A stretch of DNA of 64,000 nucleotides, taken from contig JADJOI010000002.1 of NCBI GenBank assembly GCA_016713875.1, forward strand, positions 258,943-322,942, written 5' to 3'. Origin of the DNA: Flavobacteriales bacterium (lineage in GTDB: Bacteria; Bacteroidota; Bacteroidia; Flavobacteriales_F; PHOS-HE28). Made by a program: the position numbers and the translations under genes. The notes under the pieces are model-generated. The model had not been told where the DNA came from, did no database searches, and saw nothing but the letters and a program-made list of their open reading frames with translations. The number at the start of each line of letters is the position of its first letter. The first letter of the stretch is position 1. Below are positions 36,376-43,955 of this stretch, in pieces.

Positions 36376-37336
36376 ACAGGCGCATCAGCCGATCCACGGC
36401 CACCGTCGGATCGATCGCCCCGGTGGAGACCTGGGCCTCCAGGCCCGGAAGCGCGGCGGCAAGGCGTTCATCCTGGAGGGCGTGTCCCAACAAGGCCTGC
36501 CCCAGGCCGGCATGTAACCAGTACACGGCCTGTCGATTCCTTCGTTGCATCAGCGATCCGGTGGACATGCACTGGTCGCCGAGGTCCTCCAGCAGGTCCG
36601 CCAGTTCATCGACCCCCTCCCCGGTGATGGCCGAGCAACGGAGCACCGGTGGGCGGCGACCGTCCCGCAAGGGCATCAGCTGGATGGCGTGGACCAGGTC
36701 GTTCACCGCGGCGCCGACCATGGCGGGCGGGGCCAGGTCCATTTTGGTCACCACCACCACGTCGGCGGACTCCATGATGCCCCGTTTGATGCCTTGAAGC
36801 TCGTCACCCGCACCGGCGATCAGCAGGAGCACGGTCAGGTCGGTCACCCGGTCGACATCCGATTCGTTCTGCCCGGCGCCGACGGTCTCCACCAGCACAC
36901 GATCGTATCCGGCCGCCTCGCACAAGAGCATCGTTTCACGCGTTCGCAGGGCGAGCCCCCCCAATGTGCCCCCAGTGGCCGTGGGCCGCACGAAGGCCCG
37001 GGGGTCGGTGGATAACCGGTGCATGCGCGTCTTGTCCGCGAGGATGCTGCCACCGGTCCGCTGGCTGCTGGGGTCCACCGCCAACACCGCCACCCGGTGG
37101 CCACGGTTCAGCAAGGCCGAGCCCAACGCGTCGATCAGGGTGCTCTTGCCCGCTCCGGGGATGCCGGTGATGCCGATCCGGAGGCTGGCGCCGAGGCCGG
37201 TGAGTGTGCCGAGCAAGGCCGACAGGCGCGCCCTGTCCTCCAGCCTGCGGCTCTCCACCAAGGTGATCGCACGGGCCAGTGCGCCACGGTCACCGGACCG
37301 AATGGCGGCGATCAGGTCCTGCTCCTCCGTTCCCAT
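36347..37336 (-). CDS. meaB: MeaB-type G-protein chaperone of methylmalonyl-CoA mutase
   Basis: 329 residues, full length. The G3E-family P-loop GIPGAGKST (about residues 57-65) and downstream VLAVDPSSQRTGGSILADKTRM, VETVGAGQNESD and VVTKMDLA match MeaB/ArgK. It protects and reloads the B12 cofactor of methylmalonyl-CoA mutase using GTP. No mutase gene is in this window; the gene is instead at the end of the operon of coiled-coil paralogues, 6 bases after the 37343-37927 gene. Its tail overlaps the convergent membrane protein gene. Confidence 0.9.
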   Translation of the reverse strand: MGTEEQDLIAAIRSGDRGALARAITLVESRRLEDRARLSALLGTLTGLGASLRIGITGIPGAGKSTLIDALGSALLNRGHRVAVLAVDPSSQRTGGSILADKTRMHRLSTDPRAFVRPTATGGTLGGLALRTRETMLLCEAAGYDRVLVETVGAGQNESDVDRVTDLTVLLLIAGAGDELQGIKRGIMESADVVVVTKMDLAPPAMVGAAVNDLVHAIQLMPLRDGRRPPVLRCSAITGEGVDELADLLEDLGDQCMSTGSLMQRRNRQAVYWLHAGLGQALLGHALQDERLAAALPGLEAQVSTGAIDPTVAVDRLMRLFRTGGAPPL

Positions 37337-37342
37337 TGTCGA

Positions 37343-37927
37343 TCAGAGCCCCTTGCGGTAGTTGTCCGCCCAGTCAGGGTCCGACACGTCACTCAGCAGC
37401 CGGAACATCGCTTCTCTGTGGCACAGGTCCGTGGGGTGGCGCAGGCCGTATTTGCTCAACAACAACATCTGTCGTGGCGAGGGGTTCAATGGTTCCTCGG
37501 CCCAGCCCTTGCCCACACGCTGGCCGTCCTGCACGTGCAGCGGATACTCCCAGAAGCGCAGTTTCCACAGATCGTCCAACACCTCGCAATAGGGCACGAT
37601 CCGGCGACCATCCTCGGCCTGCTGCACCTTGCAGGCGTCCACCCCGTGCTCAGCGAACAGGTCCGTGCCGTTCGGATTGGCCTTGCTCTGCACCAGGCCG
37701 CGAACCTGCAGCAGGAACTGGTCGCGCGTCAGGGGCTCCGTGGCGATCACCTCCCCCTCGAAGACCTTCACCACGAAGCAGCTCATCAGCTGGCTGTTCA
37801 GGCTGGTCGCCAAGCTGATCCCGAAGGAGTACGTGGCATAGGCCGCGGGCGGCACCGCGTGGCCTGCCGTACCAGGAAGGCCGGAGAAGAAAAGGGCGAG
37901 CAGGGAGGCCGTGAGGGCTCGGTTCAT
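37343..37927 (-). CDS. Small secreted protein of unknown function
   Basis: 194 residues. A signal peptide (MNRALTASLLALFFSGLPGTAGHA) is followed by a globular domain without recognised motifs (SLNSQLMSCFVVKVFEGEV, then RDQFLLQVRGLVQSK, CEVLDDLWKLRFWEYP, SPRQMLLLSKYGL). The ATG overlaps the stop of the 56-residue membrane protein by 4 bases; meaB starts 6 bases downstream. Position in the operon suggests envelope-related function, but no family is recognised. Confidence 0.68.
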   Translation of the reverse strand: MNRALTASLLALFFSGLPGTAGHAVPPAAYATYSFGISLATSLNSQLMSCFVVKVFEGEVIATEPLTRDQFLLQVRGLVQSKANPNGTDLFAEHGVDACKVQQAEDGRRIVPYCEVLDDLWKLRFWEYPLHVQDGQRVGKGWAEEPLNPSPRQMLLLSKYGLRHPTDLCHREAMFRLLSDVSDPDWADNYRKGL

Positions 37928-38094
37928 CGGGAACGGCGACGCAGCGCAAAGATACCCCCGCCGGCCAGGGCCATCAAGACCAGAAGACCAGCCCACCAGG
38001 CGCCTGAGGTCCAGCCGATGAGGACGGACAGCGGCACGGACGCGATGATGATCGGGTGGATGAGCCCTTGAAGACGGGGGTCGTTGATCGGCAT
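37924..38094 (-). CDS. 56-residue membrane protein, tightly coupled in operon
   Basis: An ORF of 56 residues starting MPINDPRLQGLIHPIIIASV and ending ALRRRSR. It has two hydrophobic segments (about residues 12-26 and 33-50) and a basic C-terminus. Start is 4 bases after the stop of the 38099 gene and its TGA overlaps the next ATG as ATGA, so both junctions are translationally coupled. That supports it as real despite the small size. No homology is recognised; it may be a small membrane anchor or regulator for the neighbouring secreted proteins. Confidence 0.6.
   Translation of the reverse strand: MPINDPRLQGLIHPIIIASVPLSVLIGWTSGAWWAGLLVLMALAGGGIFALRRRSR
37947..37954 (-). promoter_or_regulatory. 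TAtcTTTG box inside the 56-residue ORF
   Basis: Exact consensus match, 19 bases before the ATG at 37927; possible internal promoter for the downstream gene and meaB. Confidence 0.45.
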
Positions 38095-38098
38095 CCCG

Positions 38099-40009
38099 TC
38101 AATGGAGGGCGTCGGTCGTTCCGATGGCCCGTTGGCGGAGCAGATGCTGCCGCAGCAGGTTCATCCGCTCGTTGAGCTCCTTGATGTACAGGGCCTGTTC
38201 CTCGACGGTGACCCATAGGCGCGTGTGGAGGTCGTCCAGGCTGAAGGGGCCCTGCATCTGCCAGTCGCTGCGGCCGGGGATGGTGGGCAGGTGGTGCTCC
38301 CGCTCCACGTAGTTGACCATCTCCTGGATGGGCAGGCGGCTGTAGCCGGCTCCGCGCTGGCCGTCCTCCTTGCGGGTCTTGCCGTCGTAGTAGGCATCGA
38401 ACACATGGTCGCTCAGGAGCAGGTTGCCCCCCCACACGCCGATCTCGGCGCTGAGGCTGCCCGGGCCCTTGAACTTCTGGTTGGGCGACACTCCGCTGGT
38501 GGCCCATCCCCCGGTCTTCTCCACCATCACGGCCATGGGGCTGTAAATGAAGTCGCCCTGGGTGAGCACCGGCACGATGGAGTTCACCTGGGCGTTCAGG
38601 CGGAGCAGGGGGCGGCGGCTGGCCGAGCCGGTCTGGCCGACCCACTGGAAGGTGCCATCACAGGTGATCAGGGTGGAGTTCGCCAGGAGGCTGCACCCGG
38701 GCGAATGGCTGTAGCCGGTGCAGAGCACGCCCGGGAAGTTCTGCGGCGCTGTGCTGGGGCAGGAGGCGAAGTAGCACGTGCCGCTGCCCGGGGTGAACAG
38801 ATGACCGCACGCATCGCAGAATATGCCAAAGAGCGACGTGTAGTTCGTGGTCTCCGCGTTCACGCCCACGTTCCCCGTCCAATCGTTCAGGTCGAAGCAG
38901 TATTCGACCAGCAGGTTGCTGGCGCCGTTCCATTGGAAGTTGGACACGTTGAAGTTGTGGGCGTTCCATCCCGCCACCGGCGTGAAGCTCGCCGACGTGT
39001 GGCAGACCACCCACCCAGGGCTGACATCCAGCGTAGGCAGCGCAGCGAGCGGCGTGTTCTTCATGCTCAACTGGCTGTTGGTGATGGCCTGTCCGCCACC
39101 GCTGGTGGCGTTGAAGGCCGCCCCGGTGATGTTCGTGTTGGCGCAGAGGTTCAGCGCGGCCAGGTCGCTGGCGAGGTAGAGGTATTGGTGGCGTCCATCC
39201 TCCCAGCCGCGACTGTAGGGCGTTTCAATGGTGTTGAAGAGCGTGGTGTTCGCGAAGGACCCATTGTCGATGATGGGGCCCCCGGTCGTGGGCCAGCCGG
39301 CCTGATAGGCGCAGGCGGGCACCGGGCTGCTGAGGTACACGCGGTTCTTTTCCAGCAGGAACGCGTCCTCCAGCTGATACCAGTTGGCCGTATTGTCGGT
39401 GTTTCCTTCGTGGGCGCCCGTGGTGGCGTTGAGCCGGATGCTGCCCTCGGTATTGGTGGCCGAGGTGCCGCCGATCAGCAGGCCGCCGTTCACCTCCAAC
39501 TGTTCGGTGTAGGTGGCCGGAACGTTGATCCCGACAAGACCGCCCGTGGAGAGCGCGCCGGCGATGATCCGCATGCGTTCCACGCCATTGGTGCGGAAGG
39601 CCAGGTCCATGTTGTCCGTGGTGCCCACGAAGTCCGTGGCGGCATTGGTGCCGGTGTTGCCGCCGAGCTGCCAGGCGGCGACGCTGGACACGAAGACCCA
39701 GCCCGGTGCGGGCAGAAGGTCGGTATCGTAGTACCAATAGCCCTTGGGTGCGGTGGGCGTGCTGTTGTTCTGGAAGACCATCAGGCCCTCGGCGGTGGCC
39801 AGAGCGGCGCGCTGGGCATCGGTCATCCGGGGGGCCAGGAACGCACGGCCGACCTGGTTCAGGTCCAGCAGGGCGTTGGTGCCGGGCGCCGCGCCCGTGT
39901 TGTTGATGCCCACTTGTCCGAGCACGACCGGCCCCATCAGGAGCACGGAGAGGGATGCGGTCCTCAAGCAATGCCGAACCCCTGAACGGTGGAGGGAGAG
40001 CGCCTTCAT
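38099..40009 (-). CDS. Exported multi-domain protein with coiled-coil, tail-fibre-like C-terminus (paralogue 4)
   Basis: 636 residues with signal peptide (LLMGPVVLGQ). The N-terminal ~100 residues match the Bacteroidota surface-protein type starting GINNTGAAPGTNALLDLN...FLAPRMTDAQRAAL, followed by a beta-rich central region with several Cys (CANTNIT, CDACGHLFTPGSGTCYF) and a C-terminal part FDAYYDGK...LPIQEMVNYV...HHLPTIPGR then a coiled coil (EEQALYIKELNERMNLL). That tail resembles the coiled-coil end of proteins with a Peptidase_S74-type chaperone. It is the last of four tandem paralogues and is closest to 40040-41941. Its start codon sits in the loop of a 13-bp hairpin. Confidence 0.75.
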   Translation of the reverse strand: MKALSLHRSGVRHCLRTASLSVLLMGPVVLGQVGINNTGAAPGTNALLDLNQVGRAFLAPRMTDAQRAALATAEGLMVFQNNSTPTAPKGYWYYDTDLLPAPGWVFVSSVAAWQLGGNTGTNAATDFVGTTDNMDLAFRTNGVERMRIIAGALSTGGLVGINVPATYTEQLEVNGGLLIGGTSATNTEGSIRLNATTGAHEGNTDNTANWYQLEDAFLLEKNRVYLSSPVPACAYQAGWPTTGGPIIDNGSFANTTLFNTIETPYSRGWEDGRHQYLYLASDLAALNLCANTNITGAAFNATSGGGQAITNSQLSMKNTPLAALPTLDVSPGWVVCHTSASFTPVAGWNAHNFNVSNFQWNGASNLLVEYCFDLNDWTGNVGVNAETTNYTSLFGIFCDACGHLFTPGSGTCYFASCPSTAPQNFPGVLCTGYSHSPGCSLLANSTLITCDGTFQWVGQTGSASRRPLLRLNAQVNSIVPVLTQGDFIYSPMAVMVEKTGGWATSGVSPNQKFKGPGSLSAEIGVWGGNLLLSDHVFDAYYDGKTRKEDGQRGAGYSRLPIQEMVNYVEREHHLPTIPGRSDWQMQGPFSLDDLHTRLWVTVEEQALYIKELNERMNLLRQHLLRQRAIGTTDALH

Positions 40010-40022
40010 CGTTCAGGGGTTC
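39976..40022 (-). promoter_or_regulatory. 13-bp inverted repeat caging the start codon of the 38099-40009 gene
   Basis: GAACCCCTGAACG (mRNA sense, 40022-40010) and CGTTCAGGGGTTC (39988-39976) pair perfectly. The 21-base loop begins with the ATG at 40009. The upstream gene stops 18 bases before the stem, so a ribosome ending there could open it. Confidence 0.55.
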
Positions 40023-40039
40023 GTGCCCAGAGTGGGGGA

Positions 40040-41941
40040 TCAGTCCTGCCTCAACCCGTCCAGGCGCTGGCGCACCAAGTGCTGCCGCAGCAGGTTCATC
40101 CGCTCGTTGAGCTCCTTGATGTACAGGGCCTGCTCCTCGACGGTGACCCATAGGCGCGTGTGGAGGTCGTCGAGGCTGAAGGGCCCTTGCATCTGCCAGT
40201 CGCTCCGGCCGGGGATGGTGGGCAGGTGGCGCTCACGCTCCACGTAGTTGACCATCTCCTGGATGGGCAGGCGGCTGTAGCCGGCTCCGCGCTGGCCGTC
40301 CTCCTCGCGAGCCTTGCCGTCGTAGTAGGCATCGAACACGTGGTCGCTCAGGAGCAGGTTGCCGCCCCACACGCCGATCTCGGCGCTGAGGGTGCCCGGG
40401 CCCTTGAACTTCTGGTTGGGGGAGACACCGCTGGTGGCCCATCCCCCGGTCTTCTCCACCATCACGGCCGTGGGGCTGTAAATGAAGTCGCCCTGAGTGA
40501 GCACCGGCACGATGGAGTTCACCTGGGCGTTCAGGCGGAGCAGGGGGCGGCGGCTGGCCGAACCGGTCTGGCCCGTGAACTGGAAGGTCCCATCGCAGGT
40601 GGTGAGGGAGGATGTGGGCAGCAGCTGGCACCCAGGCGTGTGGCTGTATCCTGTGCACAGAACGCCAGGGAAGTTCTGCGGGGTGTTGTTGGGGCAGGAG
40701 GCGAAATAGCAGGTACCGCTGCCGGGGGTGAACAGGTGGCCGCAGGCATCGCAATAAATGCCGAAGAGCGCCGTGTAGTTGGTCGTCTCGGCGTTCACCC
40801 CCACGTTGCTCGTCCAATTGTTCTGGTCGAAGCAGAACTCCACCAGTAGGTTGCTCGCACCGTTCCATTGGAAGTTGGACACGTTGAAGTTGTGCGCGTT
40901 CCAACCGACCACCGGCGTGAAGCTCGCCGCGGTATGGCACACCACCCAGGCTCCGCCCACATCCAACGTGGCCAGGGCGGCCAGGGGCGTGTTCTTCATG
41001 CTCAACTGCGTATTGGTGATGGCCGTACCACCGCCTGCAGTGGCGTTGAAGGCGGCGCCGGTGATGTTGGTGTTCGCGCAGATGTTGAGCGCCACCAGGT
41101 CGCTGGCGAGGTAGAGATATTGGTGCCGACCATCCTCCCAGAAGCGGCTGTAGGGGGTCTCGATGGTGCTGGTAAGGGTGGTGTTGGCGAAACTGCCGTT
41201 GTCGATGATGGGGCCCCCGGCGGTGGGCCAGCCGGCCTGAAAGGCGCAGGCAGGCACCGGGTTGCTGAGGTACACGCGGTTCTTCTCCAGCAGGAACGCG
41301 TTCTCCAACTGATACCAGTTGGCCGTATTGTCGATGTTGCCCTCGTGGGCGCCGGTGGTGGCGTTGAGCCGGATGCTGCCCTCGGTATTGGTGGCCGAGG
41401 TGCCGCCGATCAGCAGGCCGCCGTTCACCTCCAACTGTTCGGTGTAGGTGGCCGGAACGTTGATCCCGACGAGGCCACCGGTGGACAACGCGCCGGCGGT
41501 GATCCGCATCCGTTCCACGCCATTGGTGCGGAAGGCCAGGTCCATGTTGTCGGTGGTGCCCACGAAGTCCGTGGCGGCATTGGTGCCGGTGTTGCCGCCG
41601 AGCTGCCAGGCGGCGACGCTGGACACGAAGACCCAGCCCGGTGCGGGCAGCAGATCGGTGTCGTAGTACCAATAGCCCTTGGGTGCGGTGGGCGTGCTGT
41701 TGTTCTGGAAGACCATCAGGCCCTCGGCGGTGGCCAGGGCGCTGCGCTGGGCATCGGTCATACGGGGCGCCAGGAAGGCCCGGCCCACCTGGTTCAAGTC
41801 CAGCATGGCGTTGGTGCTGGGCGTGGCGCCCGTGCTGTTGATGCCGATCTGGGCATGCACGGGCAGCAGGGCCAATAGCGCCATGCCGAGCAGGACCGGG
41901 CGGAACAGCGGGGTCGCGGTACGGGTCGAACGCATGCGCAT
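40040..41941 (-). CDS. Exported multi-domain protein with coiled-coil, tail-fibre-like C-terminus (paralogue 3)
   Basis: 633 residues starting MRMRSTRTATPLFRPVLLG, a signal peptide ending LLPVHAQ; an in-frame TTG two codons earlier overlaps the upstream stop and is a less likely start. It is a near copy of the 38099 gene: long stretches over 100 bases are identical at the DNA level (for example 39420-39535 against 41357-41472). The same GINSTGATPSTNAMLDLN start, Cys-rich centre and coiled-coil end (SDWQMQGPFSLDDLHTRL) are present. A recent tandem duplication is the simplest reading. It is separated from the next gene by 30 bases. Confidence 0.75.
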   Translation of the reverse strand: MRMRSTRTATPLFRPVLLGMALLALLPVHAQIGINSTGATPSTNAMLDLNQVGRAFLAPRMTDAQRSALATAEGLMVFQNNSTPTAPKGYWYYDTDLLPAPGWVFVSSVAAWQLGGNTGTNAATDFVGTTDNMDLAFRTNGVERMRITAGALSTGGLVGINVPATYTEQLEVNGGLLIGGTSATNTEGSIRLNATTGAHEGNIDNTANWYQLENAFLLEKNRVYLSNPVPACAFQAGWPTAGGPIIDNGSFANTTLTSTIETPYSRFWEDGRHQYLYLASDLVALNICANTNITGAAFNATAGGGTAITNTQLSMKNTPLAALATLDVGGAWVVCHTAASFTPVVGWNAHNFNVSNFQWNGASNLLVEFCFDQNNWTSNVGVNAETTNYTALFGIYCDACGHLFTPGSGTCYFASCPNNTPQNFPGVLCTGYSHTPGCQLLPTSSLTTCDGTFQFTGQTGSASRRPLLRLNAQVNSIVPVLTQGDFIYSPTAVMVEKTGGWATSGVSPNQKFKGPGTLSAEIGVWGGNLLLSDHVFDAYYDGKAREEDGQRGAGYSRLPIQEMVNYVERERHLPTIPGRSDWQMQGPFSLDDLHTRLWVTVEEQALYIKELNERMNLLRQHLVRQRLDGLRQD

Positions 41942-41943
41942 GA

Positions 41944-43953
41944 TCAATGGGTGGTTCGAGTTTCGGTGGCGGCACGACCGTTGAGATCAGAGACCATCCG
42001 GGCCTTCTGGGCGTCGGTCAGCTCGGGCAAGGCCTTCACGGCCGATGTCATCGGTCCTAGTTCATCCGGACGCAAGGGCCGGTCGGAGCTCAATACGTCC
42101 AACAGATGGGCTTGGCGGTTCAATTCCGCGAGGTACAGGGCGTGGGTCTCGGTGGTCGTCCACAACTGGTTCGTCAGGTCCCCGAAGGAGAACCCGTGTT
42201 CGCGCTCCCAGGCATCGCGGCCCTTCATGGTGGGCAGGTGCCGGTTCATCCGCGTGAATTCGGCCATCTCCTGGATGGACAGGTTCCGGTATGCGCCGAC
42301 GGCCTCGGCATCGGCCATCGCCACGCGGCCATCGAAATGCCGGTCGAACACATGGTCGTTCAGGCGCACCCCGTTGTCATACACGCCTTTCTCCGCGTGG
42401 ATGGTGCCCGGACCCTTGAACGAGCGGTATGGATCGGGCGGGTTCACCCACAGGCGCCAGCCAGGGGTGTTCTCCACCATGAAGCCGCCATCATACACCA
42501 CGTAGTTCCCGTTGCCGGACACGATCGGGCCCGGGGTGGTGCTCACCGTGCCGCCGAACCGCACCACCGGACGAATGGTGCTCGCACCTCCGAGGCCACA
42601 GGTATTGTCCATGCCGCTGCCGGAAACGATGCCGGAACAAGCCGTGGCGGTATTCCCACAGGTACCGGAGACAAGGCCGGCGTAGCGCGTGTAGGACAGG
42701 TTCGTGGCGGTCGTCGAGACTTTCACGGGCACGTTATACGCGGCACCGGCGGCCCCCCCTTGGAAGGTGACTTCGACGATGATGTTGCGCACGCCATCCC
42801 ACACGAACGGCGTGGTGAGGTTGAAGACGTCCCATGCGCCAGCGCCGGCGATCGGACGGTTCTGCGTGGCCGGCGCATTGAAGCCGCAACCGGCGGACGG
42901 GTCCGCATTGGCCAGGAAACCACCCGTGAGGTCGTTCACGCCCGGTGGAGCGTGAAAGACGGCCACTTGCCACGCCCAAGGCTTGATAAGCGCCCCTTGG
43001 CCGATGAAGAATCCGATCTGGTTGATCGGCTGACCGGGGCAGAGGCCTTGCGTCCAGGTGGTGTTCCCGTTCAACTGGGCCAGTTCCACGTTCAGTTCGT
43101 TCACCAGGAACATCATCTGCTTCCGCACCCGTTGCGCGGCAGCCGTAGCGTTGATGTACGGGGTGACCGTGGCCGCGTTCGACCATTGTCCCGTGGTACA
43201 GCCGGGACAGGCCGGAGGCAGCGGCGCATTGGGGATGTTGTTGGCGATCTCCGCCGTTCCGGCGCCACAGGTGGCATCCGCCTGGTGGGAATAGGCGGCC
43301 GGTCCGAAGACCTGATAATCGTTCGGGAGTTTCCGCCATCCCGCGGCCGGCCCCATGTAGCCCTCATGCCACAGGTCGGTGCTGTTCCACCGGATGGTGC
43401 CGACGTTGGTGTTCGCGGTGGTGCCCGTGAGGCGCACAGCACCGCTCACCTCCAATAGCTGCTGGGCTGCCGGCAACGGGGTCGGCGCGCCCATGGCCAC
43501 GCGGCCGCCGGCTTCCACCACCATCCGCTCGATGTTGTTCGTACGGAAGTTGAGCTCGGTGGCGTCCGTGGTGCCGAGGTAGTCGTTGATCGGATTCACC
43601 GGATCGTTCCCCAGCAGGTCCCACGCGGCGGAGCCGACGCTCACGCGTACCCACTGGGCCAGCGTGGCGTCATAGTAGTAGTAGCCCGCCACCCCGTCGG
43701 TCTGGTAGATGGTCATGCCATCCACGCCAGCGGGGCGCTGCGCGGTGGTCATCCGGGGCACCAGGAAGCCCTTCTTGGCGTTCGCAGGCAGCGCGCTGAC
43801 GTCGATGTCCAGAATGGCCGTGGCGCTCGGGGCGGCACCATTGGCGTTGATGCCGATGTTGTTCTGAGCGGCCAGGCCCATGCTCAGGCCCAGGGTCAGC
43901 GCCGACAGGGAGATCCTCATGGCCATGCGGTTCAGGGTGTGCACAGGATTCAT
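41944..43953 (-). CDS. Exported multi-domain protein with coiled-coil, tail-fibre-like C-terminus (paralogue 2)
   Basis: 669 residues with signal peptide (ISLSALTLGLSMGLAAQ). More divergent than paralogues 3 and 4, but the same plan: NNIGINANGAAPSATAILDID...FLVPRMTTAQR at the N-terminus, a long central beta-rich domain (with DNTCGLGGAS and a CGAG motif), and the C-terminal DHVFDRHFDGR...LSIQEMAEFTRMNRHLPTM followed by a helix (TETHALYLAELNRQAHLLD). Stop of the upstream gene and its ATG are 2 bases apart. Confidence 0.72.
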   Translation of the reverse strand: MNPVHTLNRMAMRISLSALTLGLSMGLAAQNNIGINANGAAPSATAILDIDVSALPANAKKGFLVPRMTTAQRPAGVDGMTIYQTDGVAGYYYYDATLAQWVRVSVGSAAWDLLGNDPVNPINDYLGTTDATELNFRTNNIERMVVEAGGRVAMGAPTPLPAAQQLLEVSGAVRLTGTTANTNVGTIRWNSTDLWHEGYMGPAAGWRKLPNDYQVFGPAAYSHQADATCGAGTAEIANNIPNAPLPPACPGCTTGQWSNAATVTPYINATAAAQRVRKQMMFLVNELNVELAQLNGNTTWTQGLCPGQPINQIGFFIGQGALIKPWAWQVAVFHAPPGVNDLTGGFLANADPSAGCGFNAPATQNRPIAGAGAWDVFNLTTPFVWDGVRNIIVEVTFQGGAAGAAYNVPVKVSTTATNLSYTRYAGLVSGTCGNTATACSGIVSGSGMDNTCGLGGASTIRPVVRFGGTVSTTPGPIVSGNGNYVVYDGGFMVENTPGWRLWVNPPDPYRSFKGPGTIHAEKGVYDNGVRLNDHVFDRHFDGRVAMADAEAVGAYRNLSIQEMAEFTRMNRHLPTMKGRDAWEREHGFSFGDLTNQLWTTTETHALYLAELNRQAHLLDVLSSDRPLRPDELGPMTSAVKALPELTDAQKARMVSDLNGRAATETRTTH

Positions 43954-43955
43954 GG

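Noticed and set aside
38225..39985. Long plus-strand frame opposite the paralogue gene
   Set aside because: Shadow of the minus-strand gene. The same kind of frame appears opposite the second paralogue.
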